A stretch of 64,000 bases of DNA from Heminiphilus faecis (GTDB lineage Bacteria > Bacteroidota > Bacteroidia > Bacteroidales > Muribaculaceae), in NCBI RefSeq assembly GCF_008728965.1, contig NZ_VSMC01000004.1:62001-126000 (forward strand), written 5' to 3'. Of this stretch, positions 8,526-18,816 are shown piece by piece (the first letter of the stretch is position 1; each line of letters opens with the position of its first letter). The notes below the pieces were generated by a model. It worked only from the letters and a program-made list of their open reading frames with translations, made no database searches and was not told where the DNA came from. Both the position numbers and the translations under genes were made by a program.

Positions 8526-10460
8526 TTACAATGATTCGCATTCTGAGAGCCATAGAGCTGCCGATGCGTCGGAGGGCATACGCCAGTCACCGCGTGGCGA
8601 CAGGCATACACTGCCTACTTTGGGGCCGTCGGGAAGACATGAGCGTTTGAACTGTTGGTTGAAGAACCTTCTTATAAATATTTTCAGCCAATGTCTGATG
8701 ACATCATCGTCATAGGTACCGGTAAAAGCATGACGGGCCATGAAGAATATGCGTTTAGGCGAGAAGCCGTAGCGCAATATATAATATAGGAAGAAATCGT
8801 GCAGTTCATACGGCCCCACAAGGTCCTCTGTCTTCTGTTTTATATTGCCGTCGGAGTCAGCCGGAATCAGTTCAGGACTTATAGGAGTGTCGATTATGTC
8901 TTCGAGTGTCGATTTTTCTTTGTCGCTGAACGCATGAGTGGCAAACCATCTTACCAGATATAGTACAAGTGTTTTTGGTATGCTGGCGTTGATGCCGTAC
9001 ATAGACATGTGGTCACCATTGTATGTGGCCCATCCGAGAGCGAGTTCCGACAGGTCGCCGGTGCCGAGTACCATGCCTCCTGTCTGGTTGGCGACATCCA
9101 TAAGTATTTGCGTGCGTTCACGTGCCTGTGAGTTTTCATATGTCACGTCATGATTGTTTATGTCATGACCTATATCCTGAAAATGCTGTTTTACCGATGC
9201 AGCGATCGGAATCTCGCGTATTGTTATGCCGAGAGCTTTCATAAGTTCCATGGCATTGGTATATGTGCGGTCGGTAGTACCGAAGCCGGGCATGGTTATG
9301 CCTGTTATGCTTTTACGGTCAAGGCCGAGACGGTCAAATGTCATGACAGCCACCAGCAACGCAAGAGTAGAATCCAATCCGCCCGATATGCCGATTACGA
9401 GCCGGTTGGTACGGGTAGCCTCAAGTCTGCGTGCCAGCCCCGCTATCTGTATATTTACAATCTCTTCGCAACGGCGGTCCACAATCTCGCCCGATGCCGG
9501 AACAAACGGTCGAGGATTTATTGTACGCATCAGTTTGTCATCGGTGCTGGGTATCGTGGCCGCTGTATCGGATATATGATAGGGCAGCCGAAGTTCTCTT
9601 CGCGTGCAGTCACCGAATGAACGCATGTGCATACGGTCGCGGCGCAGGGCTTCTATGTCGATATCGGCTACTGTATGGCTCGGTTCATGGCTCCAGCGCT
9701 TATTGCATGCAATCAGTGTCCCGTTTTCTGCTATTATGGCTTTACCGTCAAATACCAGATCGGTGGATGACTCTCCGTATCCTGCCGATGAATATATGTA
9801 AGCTGCCATACAACGGGCCGACTGCTGTTGTATAAGGTTTTGAAGGTATCCGTATTTACCTATTATATCGTCGGAAGCCGAGAGGTTAAATATCACTTCC
9901 GCTCCGGCAAGTGAGGCTCGTGACGACGGTGGTATCACGGTCCACAGATCTTCACATATCTCTATCGCACATTTCACCCCGCCGATATTCAATAGCTGCC
10001 GGGTGCCGAACGGAATATTATTTTGCCCGTTGACAGAGATAAACGATATGTCGGTGTCCGGAGCAGACATAAACCATCGTTTTTCATAAAACTCATTGTA
10101 ATCGGGCAGATATGTCTTTGGCACAATTGCGGCTATTTTACCTCCGGATATGGCTACAGCACAGTTATACATCTGTCCGTCGACGCATAACGGCGCTCCT
10201 ACTATAATTACGGCTTTTGTCGTAGCGGAAAAAACGGTGAGTTTTTCTATACCTCTCAATGCGGACTCAATCAAAGTCGAGTTGTGAAACAGATCGCCGC
10301 ATGTATAGGCCGTGACACATAGCTCCGGAAATACTATTACCGAAGCGCCGATAGCCGCTGTCTCCGCAGTTATTGCCTCAATTGAAGCTATGTTGTAATC
10401 TACGTCGGCGACATTTACCTTAGGAACAGCCGCCGCTACCCTTAAATATCCGTGGTTCAT
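8526..10460 (-). CDS. nadE: Glutamine-dependent NAD+ synthetase
   Basis: Converts deamido-NAD to NAD using ammonia released from glutamine. The N-terminal nitrilase-like domain (about 1-280) carries the Glu-Lys-Cys triad: Glu in FPELCVTAYTC, Lys in PKTYLPDYNEFYEKRW, Cys in EICEDLW. The C-terminal ATP-pyrophosphatase domain has the SGGLDSTLAL PP-loop. The length of 644 residues fits the fused two-domain enzyme. It is single-gene, with its own promoter and terminator, divergent from menD. Confidence 0.95.
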   Translation of the reverse strand: MNHGYLRVAAAVPKVNVADVDYNIASIEAITAETAAIGASVIVFPELCVTAYTCGDLFHNSTLIESALRGIEKLTVFSATTKAVIIVGAPLCVDGQMYNCAVAISGGKIAAIVPKTYLPDYNEFYEKRWFMSAPDTDISFISVNGQNNIPFGTRQLLNIGGVKCAIEICEDLWTVIPPSSRASLAGAEVIFNLSASDDIIGKYGYLQNLIQQQSARCMAAYIYSSAGYGESSTDLVFDGKAIIAENGTLIACNKRWSHEPSHTVADIDIEALRRDRMHMRSFGDCTRRELRLPYHISDTAATIPSTDDKLMRTINPRPFVPASGEIVDRRCEEIVNIQIAGLARRLEATRTNRLVIGISGGLDSTLALLVAVMTFDRLGLDRKSITGITMPGFGTTDRTYTNAMELMKALGITIREIPIAASVKQHFQDIGHDINNHDVTYENSQARERTQILMDVANQTGGMVLGTGDLSELALGWATYNGDHMSMYGINASIPKTLVLYLVRWFATHAFSDKEKSTLEDIIDTPISPELIPADSDGNIKQKTEDLVGPYELHDFFLYYILRYGFSPKRIFFMARHAFTGTYDDDVIRHWLKIFIRRFFNQQFKRSCLPDGPKVGSVCLSPRGDWRMPSDASAALWLSECESL

Positions 10461-10474
10461 GACAAATGTTTTTG

Positions 10475-10482
10475 CAAATGTA
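10475..10482 (-). promoter_or_regulatory. -7 promoter element for nadE
   Basis: On the minus strand the bases read TACATTTG, a full match to the Bacteroidetes -7 consensus TAnnTTTG, 14 bases before the nadE start codon. No clear -33 TTTG is seen. Confidence 0.5.
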
Positions 10483-10549
10483 ACAAATATGCGGAAATAT
10501 TCGTTTTATGAAGTCGGTGAATCTAAAGAAATATATTGGAAAAGTTGAT

Positions 10550-10557
10550 TAACTTTG
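10550..10557 (+). promoter_or_regulatory. -7 promoter element for menD
   Basis: TAACTTTG, a full match to TAnnTTTG, 15 bases before the menD start. It is divergent from the nadE element, which lies less than 70 bp away. Confidence 0.5.
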
Positions 10558-10572
10558 TGGAAATAAATTGAT

Positions 10573-12270
10573 ATGAATACAACTGATAAAGTATCATGCA
10601 ATATAATCGTATCGCTGCTTGTGAAGCATGGCATTGAAGAGGTCGTAGTGTCACCCGGATCACGTAATGCCCCGCTTGTGCTTGCCATGTCGAAGTGCGC
10701 GGCTTTAAAAAAGACTGTGGTCATCGATGAACGTAGCGCTGCCTTCATTGCGTTGGGCAAGGCGTCGGTCAGCGGCAAGCCTGCGGCTCTTGTATGCACA
10801 TCAGGCACTGCGGTACTTAACTATGCTCCTGCCGTGGCCGAGGCTTATTACAGGCGTGTGCCGTTGATTGTAATATCGGCCGACCGACCGATGGAGTGGA
10901 TTGATCAGGATGACAGTCAGACATTGCGTCAATACGAGGCTTTGTCACACTACGTCAAGCGTAGTTATAACATACCGGCCGACTGCAGCGCCGACAATAT
11001 GCAGTGGTATACCAATCGTGTAGTCAACGATGCGTTGCTCTGTGCCGTATCGGGGCGTAAATCACCCGTACATATAAACGTGCAGCTTGACAATCCGTTG
11101 GACGGCATGGCTTGCTTTAATGATACTCGGTGGACTTCGCGCGACATAACTCGCATGTCTGCGCAACAACGATTGTCCTATGATGATATGACGCGGCTTA
11201 TCGGCCGATGTGGCTTGTCGTCTAAGATAATGATTATCGCCGGCTTTATGGAGCCCGACAGTGAGTTGCTTGACGCGTTGAAGCGCTTGGCAGTCCGTGA
11301 TAATGTCGTTGTTATGACCGAAACTGTGGCCAATCTTCATTCAGATATGTTCATAGGGCGCATTGATGCCACACTTTCGGCGATGGATGATGTGAGGAAA
11401 TACAATATGCGTCCTGACATTGTCATTACTGTCGGCGGGGCTATCGTGTCGCGTTTTATAAAGCAGTATCTGAGAACGACCGACATAAAGGAACATTGGC
11501 ATGTCGGATTTACTGACGATACTGTAGATTGCTTCCGCAAACTTACGGTAAGTGTGAATATAGAGCCGAGATGCTTTTTTTTAGATCTTGCCGAAGCATT
11601 GTCCGAGGCTGATACTTCACATTGTAATTTCAGAAAAGAATGGCATACTGTAGCCGACGAAGGTGAAAGAGTACATGAGCGGTATCTTGACACCGTGCCG
11701 TGGTGTGATCTTACGGCCATGCGATATGTTTTCAATAATTTGCCTGACGGATGCAACATTCAGTTGTCCAACGGTACAGCCGTACGGTATGCGCAGCTGT
11801 TTTCTTCGTCGGTGGTGGCGCGATGTGACTGCAACCGCGGAGTGAGCGGTATTGACGGCAGCACATCGACTGCAGTCGGAGCTTCAACCGTTTATAACGG
11901 AACTACCTTGCTTATAACCGGCGACATGAGCGCTCAGTACGACATTGGAGCTCTTGCAGCCCCTTGCATCACTCCGAAATTCAAAATGATAGTGCTTTGT
12001 AACGGCGGGGGAGGAATATTCCGGTTTATAAAAAGTACGTCACAGCTTGAAGAACTGGATGAGTATTTTGTGGTAGACCGTCCGTTTCCGGTAGCAAAAC
12101 TTGCAGACGCTTACGGCTTCAGCTATTTTGAGGCGTACGATAAGGATACTCTTGCCGTCTCATTACTCGGTTTTATTGCGGAAAAAGAACGTCCGTCCAT
12201 GCTGGCGTTATACACTTCATCGCAATTGAGCGCTGAAGTACTTCGGGAATATTTTCTACAAAAGATTTGA
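10573..12270 (+). CDS. menD: SEPHCHC synthase (menaquinone biosynthesis)
   Basis: Thiamine diphosphate enzyme joining isochorismate and 2-oxoglutarate in menaquinone synthesis. N-terminal VVSPGSRNAPL and DERSAAFIALG form the substrate and ThDP-binding region. The C-terminal GDMSAQYDIGAL followed by CNGGGGIFRF is the Mg/ThDP-binding segment. Its 565 residues are normal for MenD. Other men genes are not adjacent; the next gene is rpmB with its own promoter. Confidence 0.93.
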   Translation: MNTTDKVSCNIIVSLLVKHGIEEVVVSPGSRNAPLVLAMSKCAALKKTVVIDERSAAFIALGKASVSGKPAALVCTSGTAVLNYAPAVAEAYYRRVPLIVISADRPMEWIDQDDSQTLRQYEALSHYVKRSYNIPADCSADNMQWYTNRVVNDALLCAVSGRKSPVHINVQLDNPLDGMACFNDTRWTSRDITRMSAQQRLSYDDMTRLIGRCGLSSKIMIIAGFMEPDSELLDALKRLAVRDNVVVMTETVANLHSDMFIGRIDATLSAMDDVRKYNMRPDIVITVGGAIVSRFIKQYLRTTDIKEHWHVGFTDDTVDCFRKLTVSVNIEPRCFFLDLAEALSEADTSHCNFRKEWHTVADEGERVHERYLDTVPWCDLTAMRYVFNNLPDGCNIQLSNGTAVRYAQLFSSSVVARCDCNRGVSGIDGSTSTAVGASTVYNGTTLLITGDMSAQYDIGALAAPCITPKFKMIVLCNGGGGIFRFIKSTSQLEELDEYFVVDRPFPVAKLADAYGFSYFEAYDKDTLAVSLLGFIAEKERPSMLALYTSSQLSAEVLREYFLQKI

Positions 12271-12314
12271 AAAACAAGAAAAACAGGAGTAAGCCTATTA
12301 AAAAGACGTGAAAA

Positions 12315-12346
12315 TTTGCATAAATGCAGAAAAATTAGTTACTTTG
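12315..12346 (+). promoter_or_regulatory. Promoter of the rpmB operon
   Basis: -33 element TTTG (12315-12318), 20-bp spacer, -7 element TTACTTTG (12339-12346; one mismatch to TAnnTTTG). The spacing is what is expected for the Bacteroidetes primary sigma factor. The start point would be near 12353, leaving a leader of about 120 nt. Confidence 0.65.
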
Positions 12347-12352
12347 CACACT

Positions 12353-12475
12353 GTTTTTAGGCTCATCCTGTAAAGTTGTTGAGAATGATGCACTTAGCAA
12401 TGATATGAGAACTGAGATGGCGGCCTAAGGCAGAATGTGTTAATTAAATAACAAACTCAAAAGATAACAACAGCC
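12353..12475 (+). promoter_or_regulatory. Structured 5' leader of rpmB, possible ribosomal-protein autoregulatory element
   Basis: About 120 nt untranslated, much longer than the leaders of neighbouring genes. A closing stem pairs TTAGGC (12357-12362) with GCCTAA (12423-12428). Inside it CATC (12364-12367) can pair with GATG (12416-12419) across a small asymmetric loop. An A-rich unpaired segment then leads to the start codon. The autoregulation role is inference. Confidence 0.4.
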
Positions 12476-12739
12476 ATGTCAAAGATTTGTCAAATCACAG
12501 GCAAGAAAGCGATGGTGGGCAACAATGTGTCGCACTCAAAGCGTCGCACCAAGCGCAAATTCAACGTTAACCTCTTCGAGAAGAAGTTTTACTGGGTAGA
12601 GCAGGATGCGTGGATCCGCCTCACTATCTCAGCAGCCGGTCTTCGTACCATCAATAAGCTCGGTCTTAACACCGCTATGCAGCAAGCTGCCGAAAAGGGT
12701 TATTTAACTGGTAAAGACATTAAATTTTTAGATCTATAA
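12476..12739 (+). CDS. rpmB: 50S ribosomal protein L28
   Basis: bL28, an 87-residue basic large-subunit protein. It opens [21 protein letters not shown], the family signature, followed by the [17 protein letters not shown] stretch. It heads a three-gene ribosomal operon (L28-L33-DUF4295) with a 6-base gap to rpmG, the usual Bacteroidetes arrangement. Confidence 0.97.
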   Translation: MSKICQITGKKAMVGNNVSHSKRRTKRKFNVNLFEKKFYWVEQDAWIRLTISAAGLRTINKLGLNTAMQQAAEKGYLTGKDIKFLDL

Positions 12740-12745
12740 CGAACT

Positions 12746-12934
12746 ATGGCAAAGAAAGCTAAAGGTAATAGAGTTCAAGTGATCCTTGAGTGCACCGAAC
12801 ACAAGGCAAGCGGCATGCCCGGCACTTCTCGTTATATTACTACCAAAAATAGAAAAAATACTACCGACCGCTTGGAGCTTAAGAAGTATAATCCTATCCT
12901 CAAGCGAGTTACAGTTCATAAAGAAATTAAATAA
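12746..12934 (+). CDS. rpmG: 50S ribosomal protein L33
   Basis: bL33, 62 residues, with the usual motifs VILECTEHK and [12 protein letters not shown] and a C-terminal [11 protein letters not shown]. It lacks the CxxC zinc knuckles found in some L33 proteins, so it is the zinc-independent form. It lies between rpmB and the small DUF4295 gene. Confidence 0.97.
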   Translation: MAKKAKGNRVQVILECTEHKASGMPGTSRYITTKNRKNTTDRLELKKYNPILKRVTVHKEIK

Positions 12935-12946
12935 TACTCCTAAGAT

Positions 12947-13096
12947 ATGGCAAAGAAAACCGTAGCATCACTTCAAAAAGGTGAAGGACGTACCTACAGC
13001 AAGGTCATCAAAATGGAGAAGTCTCCCAAGACCGGTGCTTATGTATTCAAAGAAGAGATGGTTCCCAACGATCAGGTAAAGAACGCTCTTAAATAA
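12947..13096 (+). CDS. DUF4295 small ribosome-associated protein (bL38 type)
   Basis: A 49-residue basic protein starting MAKKTVASLQKGEGRTYSKV and ending NDQVKNALK. DUF4295 proteins occur in Bacteroidetes directly after L33 and have been described as a phylum-specific large-subunit protein (bL38); that assignment is from the family, not from this sequence. It starts 12 bases after rpmG, and a terminator hairpin follows within 30 bases, so it is the last gene of the operon. Confidence 0.85.
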   Translation: MAKKTVASLQKGEGRTYSKVIKMEKSPKTGAYVFKEEMVPNDQVKNALK

Positions 13097-13122
13097 GATT
13101 TAAGGATAAGACTATAATATAA

Positions 13123-13163
13123 ATAAGGATGTCGGCAGATGAAGCGGCATCCTTATTTTGTTT
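13123..13163 (+). terminator. Terminator of the rpmB-rpmG-bL38 operon
   Basis: Stem 13123-13134 (ATAAGGATGTCG) with 13145-13156 (CGGCATCCTTAT), one G-U pair, 10-base loop, then a T-rich run (TTTTGTTT). Confidence 0.8.
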
Positions 13164-13268
13164 AATGGAGCCGTATGGCGTGGCTGAATACAGTGTTACG
13201 GACGTCGTTTTTTGACATGGTCATAATTAAATTATTACAAATAAAAAGATTATGTCGAAAAAAAATAT

Positions 13269-13276
13269 TATCTTTG
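13269..13276 (+). promoter_or_regulatory. -7 promoter element for glycogen synthase
   Basis: TATCTTTG, a full match to TAnnTTTG, 25 bases before the start codon. No good -33 element at 20 bp. Confidence 0.5.
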
Positions 13277-13301
13277 CGGCCGTACAATAAAAAATATCGA
13301 T

Positions 13302-14957
13302 ATGTATAAGGAGCCGATTAGTGTGGACCTGCTTTTTGAAACAAGTTGGGAGGTTTGTAATAAGATAGGCGGTATATATACGGTGCTGTCTACAAAAGCC
13401 AAGACTCTTCAGAATTTATACAAGGATAAGACAATATTTATTGGCCCTGATGTCTGGACCAAGGAGAATCCGTCGCCTTACTTCGTGGAATCGCGAGTAT
13501 TGCTTAAGGAATGGAAAGCTCAGGCTAATCTTCCGGAAGGTGTAAGCATAAGAGTAGGACGTTGGAACATACCCGGCAAACCGATTGTGGTATTGGTGAA
13601 GTTTGACGGGATGTATTCTGTTAAAGATGAATTTTATGGACGCATGTGGCAGTTATACGGTGTCGATTCACTGCATGCTTACGGCGACTATGACGAAGGT
13701 TGTGCTTTCGCTCATGCTTCGGGATTGGTTATTGAGAGCTATTGCGATTACATAGGCATACGCGATAAAAAGGTGATCGCTCACTTCGATGAATGGACTA
13801 CCGGCATGGGACTTCTGTATGTAAAGGACCGCTTGCCGAGTGTAGGCACGATATTTACCACCCATGCTACATGCATAGGCCGAAGTATATGTGGAAACGG
13901 CAAACCGCTGTATGATTATCTCCGCGGATATAACGGCGACCAGATGGCTATGGAGTTGAACATGCAGTCCAAGCACTCGCTTGAGAAGGCTGCCGCTAAT
14001 GCCGCCGATTGCTTTACCACAGTCAGCGATATTACGGCAATGGAGTGCGAGCAGTTGCTCGAACGTCGTCCGTTGGTTACTCCTAACGGATTTGAGCAGA
14101 ACTTTGTGCCGTCCAAGGGCAAGTTTGCTCCGGCACGCGACGCCGCACGCAGCAATCTGCTTAACGTCGCTTCTTCGCTTACCGGATGTAAATTCTCCGA
14201 TGACACGTTTATTGTGGCCACTTCCGGACGTTGCGAGTACCGCAATAAGGGTATAGATCTTTATCTTGATGCGTTGGCTCGTCTGCGTGACTTGAATGTG
14301 AAGCGTCAAGTGATAGCGTTTGTTATGGTACCCGCATGGGCAAAAGAGCCGCGAAAAGACCTTGAATCGGCTCTTGCTCTCAGACGCAAGCAGCCGCTTG
14401 CCGATCCGGTCATCACCCATATTCTTAACAACCCCACTGAAGATCCTATAAATTGTCGTATTCATGAAATAGGTTTTGCCAATACTAAAACCGACCGCAT
14501 AAAGGTCATATATGTCCCGAGTTATCTAAACGGTGACGACGGCATATTCAACAGCACATATTATGACCTTCTCATAGGAATGGATGCCACAGTTTTCCCC
14601 TCGTACTATGAACCATGGGGATATACTCCGCTTGAAAGCATAGCTTTCGGAGTTCCCACGATCACTACGACTCTGTCGGGATTCGGGCAATGGATCCTGA
14701 CATCAGAGGACAATACCTTCAGTGAATCGGGAGTCAATGTCATTGCACGAGGTGATTTCAACTACGATGAAGTCGCCGATCGCATAGCGCGTTCGCTCGA
14801 ATATCTTGTCGGGCTCGACTCCTCAGATATGGCTATAATAAGGTCCCGAGCCATGAATACCGCTTCATTGGCAGCGTGGAGCTATTTTATAAAGTATTAT
14901 GTCGAGGCGTTTGCCATTGCGCTTGAAGCTGCGCAGACACGTACCTCCGGCAGATAA
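13302..14957 (+). CDS. Glycogen synthase, GT3 type
   Basis: Glycosyltransferase that elongates alpha-1,4-glucan. The N-terminal signature WEVCNKIGGIYTV is that of the eukaryote-like GT3 family rather than bacterial GT5 GlgA. The C-terminal Rossmann lobe has the catalytic ExxxxxxxE motif EPWGYTPLE after FPSYY and before GVPTITTTLSGFG. Length 551 residues. It sits 46 bp upstream of an alpha-glucan phosphorylase, forming a compact glycogen synthesis and breakdown pair. The donor (UDP- or ADP-glucose) cannot be told from the sequence. Confidence 0.92.
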   Translation: MYKEPISVDLLFETSWEVCNKIGGIYTVLSTKAKTLQNLYKDKTIFIGPDVWTKENPSPYFVESRVLLKEWKAQANLPEGVSIRVGRWNIPGKPIVVLVKFDGMYSVKDEFYGRMWQLYGVDSLHAYGDYDEGCAFAHASGLVIESYCDYIGIRDKKVIAHFDEWTTGMGLLYVKDRLPSVGTIFTTHATCIGRSICGNGKPLYDYLRGYNGDQMAMELNMQSKHSLEKAAANAADCFTTVSDITAMECEQLLERRPLVTPNGFEQNFVPSKGKFAPARDAARSNLLNVASSLTGCKFSDDTFIVATSGRCEYRNKGIDLYLDALARLRDLNVKRQVIAFVMVPAWAKEPRKDLESALALRRKQPLADPVITHILNNPTEDPINCRIHEIGFANTKTDRIKVIYVPSYLNGDDGIFNSTYYDLLIGMDATVFPSYYEPWGYTPLESIAFGVPTITTTLSGFGQWILTSEDNTFSESGVNVIARGDFNYDEVADRIARSLEYLVGLDSSDMAIIRSRAMNTASLAAWSYFIKYYVEAFAIALEAAQTRTSGR

Positions 14958-15003
14958 TACTAATCAAGACATGAAAATAAATTAAACCAAATTAGATTCA
15001 ATT

Positions 15004-17562
15004 ATGAAACTACAAGTGAGCAACACAAATGCACCCTCTTGGCGTGACATTATGGTAAAATCAGATTTACCTTCAAAGCTCAAACCCCTCGAGGTTATGT
15101 CCCGCAATCTGTGGTGGGTATGGAACAGTGAGGGAAAATCTCTATTCCGTGACATTAATCCCGACCTATGGCGTGCTGTAGGAGAGAATCCCGTGATGCT
15201 TCTGCAGCGTCTCGGTTTTGATCGCCTTCAGGAGATTATTAAGGATGAAGAACTGATGTCGCGTATCGAAACAGTGTATGCCGACTTCAAGGCTTACATG
15301 AAAGAGCCCATGCGCAAGGATGTACCTTCGGTGGCTTACTTTTCGATGGAATATGGTCTGTGCAATGCTCTCAAAATATACTCCGGAGGTCTTGGCGTAT
15401 TGGCCGGCGACTATATAAAGGAGGCTTCCGACAGCCGTGTTGACATGACAGCGGTGGGCTTTCTCTATCGTTATGGCTATTTTACCCAGACTTTGTCGGT
15501 TGACGGACAGCAGATAGCCAACTATGAGCCGCAGAACTTCAATGAACTTCCTATTGAGCAGGTGCTTGATGATAACGGACATCCCGTTATCCTTGAAGTG
15601 CCTTATCCCGGACGTGTCGTTTATTCTCATATATGGCGTGTTAACGTAGGACGTATGAGTCTCTATCTGATGGATACTGACTTTGACATGAACAGCGAGT
15701 TTGACCGTCAGATAACTCACCAGCTTTATGGCGGTGACTGGGAAAACCGTATCAAACAGGAGTACATGCTCGGCATAGGCGGTATATTGATGTTGAAGAA
15801 ACTCGGTATCAAGACCGACCTTTATCACTGCAACGAGGGCCATGCTGCGCTCCTTAACCTTCAGCGTCTTGTCGACTACGTGCAGGATGACAGACTCAAC
15901 TTTAATGAGGCTCTTGAAGTAGTTCGCTCATCTTCGCTTTATACCGTACACACTCCCGTACCTGCAGGTCACGACTATTTTGACGAAGGACTGTTTGGCA
16001 AATATATGGGTGAGTTCCCTGCCAAACTCGGCATCTCTTGGAGCGATCTAATGAATATGGGACGTGAGAACCCTGATACAAACGAGCGTTTCTCAATGAG
16101 CGTGTTTGCGCTTAATACCTGTCAGGAGGCCAACGGTGTAAGCTGGTTGCACGGCGAGGTATCGAAGAAAATGTTTTCCGGTATCTGGAAAGGCTACGGA
16201 TGGGAAGAGTCACATGTCGGTTATGTAACCAACGGCGTACATATGCCCACATGGGCGGCTTCAGAATGGAAAGAGCTTTACGAAAAGACATTCGGCAAAG
16301 ACTTCTTCAATAACCAGAGCGACACTTCATTCTGGGAAAAAATATATGACGTATCGGACGAGGATATCTGGAATCTTCGTATGACGATGAAAAACAAGTT
16401 CATCAACTTCGTGCGCCGTGACTTCCGTGAAAAGTGGCTCAAGAACCAAGGCGATCCTTCGCGCATTATGTCGATTGTGGATAAGATCAATCCTAATGCG
16501 CTGATTATCGGTTTTGCGCGTCGTTTTGCCACATATAAGCGCGCTCATCTTTTGTTCTCTGATCTTGACCGTCTGTCGGCTATCGTGAACAATCCTAAGT
16601 TCCCCGTACAGTTCATATTCTCCGGAAAGGCTCATCCCGCCGACGGAGCCGGACAGGGTCTGATCAAGCGTATAATGGAGATTTCGCGTATGCCGCAGTT
16701 CCTCGGAAAGATTATATTCCTTGAGAATTATGACATGATTGTCGCCAAACGTCTTGTCTCGGGTGTGGACATCTGGTTGAATACTCCGACCCGTCCTCTT
16801 GAAGCATCCGGTACGTCAGGTGAAAAGGCCGAAATGAACGGTGTGCTTAACTTTTCGGTACTTGACGGATGGTGGTATGAAGGTTATCGTTTCTGCGAGA
16901 AAGCCGGATGGTCTCTTACCGACAAGCGTACATTTACCGACCAGTCGCAGCAGGATCAGCTTGATGCAGCTACCATATATTCAATGCTCGAAAACGAGAT
17001 TGTACCGTTGTACTTTGCCAAGAATTCCAAGGGGTACTCTCCGGAGTGGATACAGTATATCAAGAATTCCGTAGCCAAAATAGCTCCCAACTTCACTATG
17101 AAGCGTATGATCGACGATTATATTGACCGTTTCTACGATAAAGAGGCCAAGCGTACAAAGAAGCTCAAGGCTCATGACTTTGCCATTGCCAAGGAGATTG
17201 TGGTTTGGAAGGAGAAAGTGGCTGCTTCTTGGCCCGGAGTGAAGGTGGTTTCAGTAAACGAGACTGTCGATCAGAACAACAGCAAGTCAGGTGAACCGTA
17301 CACTACTGTAATTACATTGGACACCAACGGACTTGGCCGCGACCTTGCAATTGAAAATGTAATCTATAAGGTTGAGAACGGCGAAGAAAGACTTGTAAGA
17401 ATTGAACAATTTAAGGCTATCGGTCAGGACGGCAATTTGGTGACATATGAATTGAAGTCCAAGATGCGTGAGTCGGGAGTGTTCCGTTATGCCTTCCGTG
17501 TATATCCTTACAACGACTTGTTGCCCCACCGTCAGGACTTTGCTTATGTCCTTTGGGTATAA
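15004..17562 (+). CDS. glgP: Alpha-glucan phosphorylase (GT35, DUF3417-containing)
   Basis: Releases glucose-1-phosphate from glycogen or maltodextrin. The N-terminal DUF3417 region ([20 protein letters not shown]) marks the short bacterial phosphorylase subfamily. [20 protein letters not shown] and [14 protein letters not shown] are conserved active-site stretches. The pyridoxal-phosphate Lys lies in [19 protein letters not shown]. Length 852 residues, normal for the subfamily. Co-transcribed with the glycogen synthase just upstream; a terminator follows. Confidence 0.95.
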   Translation: MKLQVSNTNAPSWRDIMVKSDLPSKLKPLEVMSRNLWWVWNSEGKSLFRDINPDLWRAVGENPVMLLQRLGFDRLQEIIKDEELMSRIETVYADFKAYMKEPMRKDVPSVAYFSMEYGLCNALKIYSGGLGVLAGDYIKEASDSRVDMTAVGFLYRYGYFTQTLSVDGQQIANYEPQNFNELPIEQVLDDNGHPVILEVPYPGRVVYSHIWRVNVGRMSLYLMDTDFDMNSEFDRQITHQLYGGDWENRIKQEYMLGIGGILMLKKLGIKTDLYHCNEGHAALLNLQRLVDYVQDDRLNFNEALEVVRSSSLYTVHTPVPAGHDYFDEGLFGKYMGEFPAKLGISWSDLMNMGRENPDTNERFSMSVFALNTCQEANGVSWLHGEVSKKMFSGIWKGYGWEESHVGYVTNGVHMPTWAASEWKELYEKTFGKDFFNNQSDTSFWEKIYDVSDEDIWNLRMTMKNKFINFVRRDFREKWLKNQGDPSRIMSIVDKINPNALIIGFARRFATYKRAHLLFSDLDRLSAIVNNPKFPVQFIFSGKAHPADGAGQGLIKRIMEISRMPQFLGKIIFLENYDMIVAKRLVSGVDIWLNTPTRPLEASGTSGEKAEMNGVLNFSVLDGWWYEGYRFCEKAGWSLTDKRTFTDQSQQDQLDAATIYSMLENEIVPLYFAKNSKGYSPEWIQYIKNSVAKIAPNFTMKRMIDDYIDRFYDKEAKRTKKLKAHDFAIAKEIVVWKEKVAASWPGVKVVSVNETVDQNNSKSGEPYTTVITLDTNGLGRDLAIENVIYKVENGEERLVRIEQFKAIGQDGNLVTYELKSKMRESGVFRYAFRVYPYNDLLPHRQDFAYVLWV

Positions 17563-17584
17563 ACAAAAAGATTATTATAGCAAG

Positions 17585-17619
17585 AAAGTGGCGGGCCCTA
17601 TTTGGTCCGTCACTTTTTT
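17585..17619 (+). terminator. Terminator of the glycogen operon
   Basis: AAAGTGGCGGGCC (17585-17597) pairs with GGTCCGTCACTTT (17604-17616) with two G-U pairs and a short loop; ends in a T run. Confidence 0.75.
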
Positions 17620-17693
17620 ATTAATAAAATCAAAGATAAAGTTGTTTTTGAGAAAAGATTGTTGTATATTTAGCGAAGAAATAAAGTGTGACT

Positions 17694-18296
17694 ATGAATA
17701 AGATTGAGGAATTGCTTTTTAATATAAACCTGCCTAAGCGACGGGCTTACCGTGGAGTTTTGCTGGTGGCTGAGCCGTTCCTTCGCGAAAGCTACTTCAA
17801 TCATGCCGTTATCTGTCTTATCGACTATTGTAAGGGTAAGACTTCTATGGGTTTGGTAATGAATAAGTCCACCGTATATAATCTGTCTGATCTTGTAAGC
17901 TCGGTGACTCGCAAAGAGCCTGTGCCGGTTTATTGCGGAGGGCCCGTGTCATGTGACCGACTGTATTTTCTGCACACACTTGGCGATATTATCCCTGATG
18001 CTACTCCGATAGGCAATGGGCTGTATATAGGCGGCCGGTTTAAAGATATTATAGATTATGTAAATGCGGACTATCCTGTTGAAGGCAATGTGCGATTTTA
18101 TCTTGGTTACAGTGGATGGGACATCGGGCAGCTGGATAATGAATTGCTCGAAAACGTATGGGCCGTGGCTCCTATTGTCGATGCCGGACAACTCCTTTTA
18201 GGCGGTGATGACGGATATTGGCATGATCAGGTGCGTTCTATGGGATACAATTATCGCGGATGGCTGTATCATCCTCAGAATCCGCGCCTCAACTGA
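17694..18296 (+). CDS. YqgE/AlgH family protein
   Basis: A 200-residue protein of the YqgE/AlgH (DUF179) family, whose biochemical role is unknown. Family hallmarks: RGVLLVAEPFLRESYFNHAV, GLVMNKST, YCGGPVSCDRLYFLH, FYLGYSGWDIGQLDNEL. I chose ATG 17694; a GTG 6 bases earlier is in frame. TATATTTA at 17665-17672 could be a near-consensus -7 element. The last 8 bases overlap the convergent GNAT gene. Confidence 0.9.
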   Translation: MNKIEELLFNINLPKRRAYRGVLLVAEPFLRESYFNHAVICLIDYCKGKTSMGLVMNKSTVYNLSDLVSSVTRKEPVPVYCGGPVSCDRLYFLHTLGDIIPDATPIGNGLYIGGRFKDIIDYVNADYPVEGNVRFYLGYSGWDIGQLDNELLENVWAVAPIVDAGQLLLGGDDGYWHDQVRSMGYNYRGWLYHPQNPRLN

Positions 18297-18816
18297 TAAG
18301 ATATTGTAGCGAAAAAGCGTCGGAGTAGCTATTGCCTCTTCGCAGCCAAGAGCGCAGACGGCCGCATATTTTGTAGCCGCATCTACGGAATAATTCTATG
18401 CTCGGTGTGTTGTCTATAGGTATGATGGCCCATAATTGATGTAATCCTATGTGTTGTCCCGCATATTGTGCAGCGATTTTGAGCGCACGTTGTCCATAGC
18501 CTTTTTTTTGATGTTCCGGTGCTATGAGTATACCTATTCCGGCCCGACGGTTATGATGGTCGAAGTCATAAAAATCGATAGTGCCTACAGGTGTGTTGTC
18601 GTTTTTTAACGCAATCATCAGGCGCAATTGCCGGCATGCATATATGTCAGGAGTGTAATTCTCTATATAATCCCACAGACTTTTTCGAGAAAAGGGCGCT
18701 ATGGAATTGCCCACAGACCATAGTGCGGTGTCATTCTCCCAACGATACAGAGCGTCGAGGTCTGTCGGCTCAAGCGCTCTCAGTATAAGTATGTCGTCAT
18801 TCAATATAGATGTCAT
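18289..18816 (-). CDS. GNAT family N-acetyltransferase (RimJ/RimL-like)
   Basis: A 175-residue acetyl-CoA-dependent acetyltransferase. The fold is visible from [17 protein letters not shown], then [19 protein letters not shown], the acetyl-CoA loop [14 protein letters not shown] and the C-terminal [17 protein letters not shown]. The substrate is unknown; similar proteins act on N-terminal amines or polyamines. Its start overlaps the recR stop by 4 bp, so it is co-transcribed with recR, and its 3' end overlaps the YqgE gene by 8 bp. Confidence 0.88.
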   Translation of the reverse strand: MTSILNDDILILRALEPTDLDALYRWENDTALWSVGNSIAPFSRKSLWDYIENYTPDIYACRQLRLMIALKNDNTPVGTIDFYDFDHHNRRAGIGILIAPEHQKKGYGQRALKIAAQYAGQHIGLHQLWAIIPIDNTPSIELFRRCGYKICGRLRSWLRRGNSYSDAFSLQYLIS

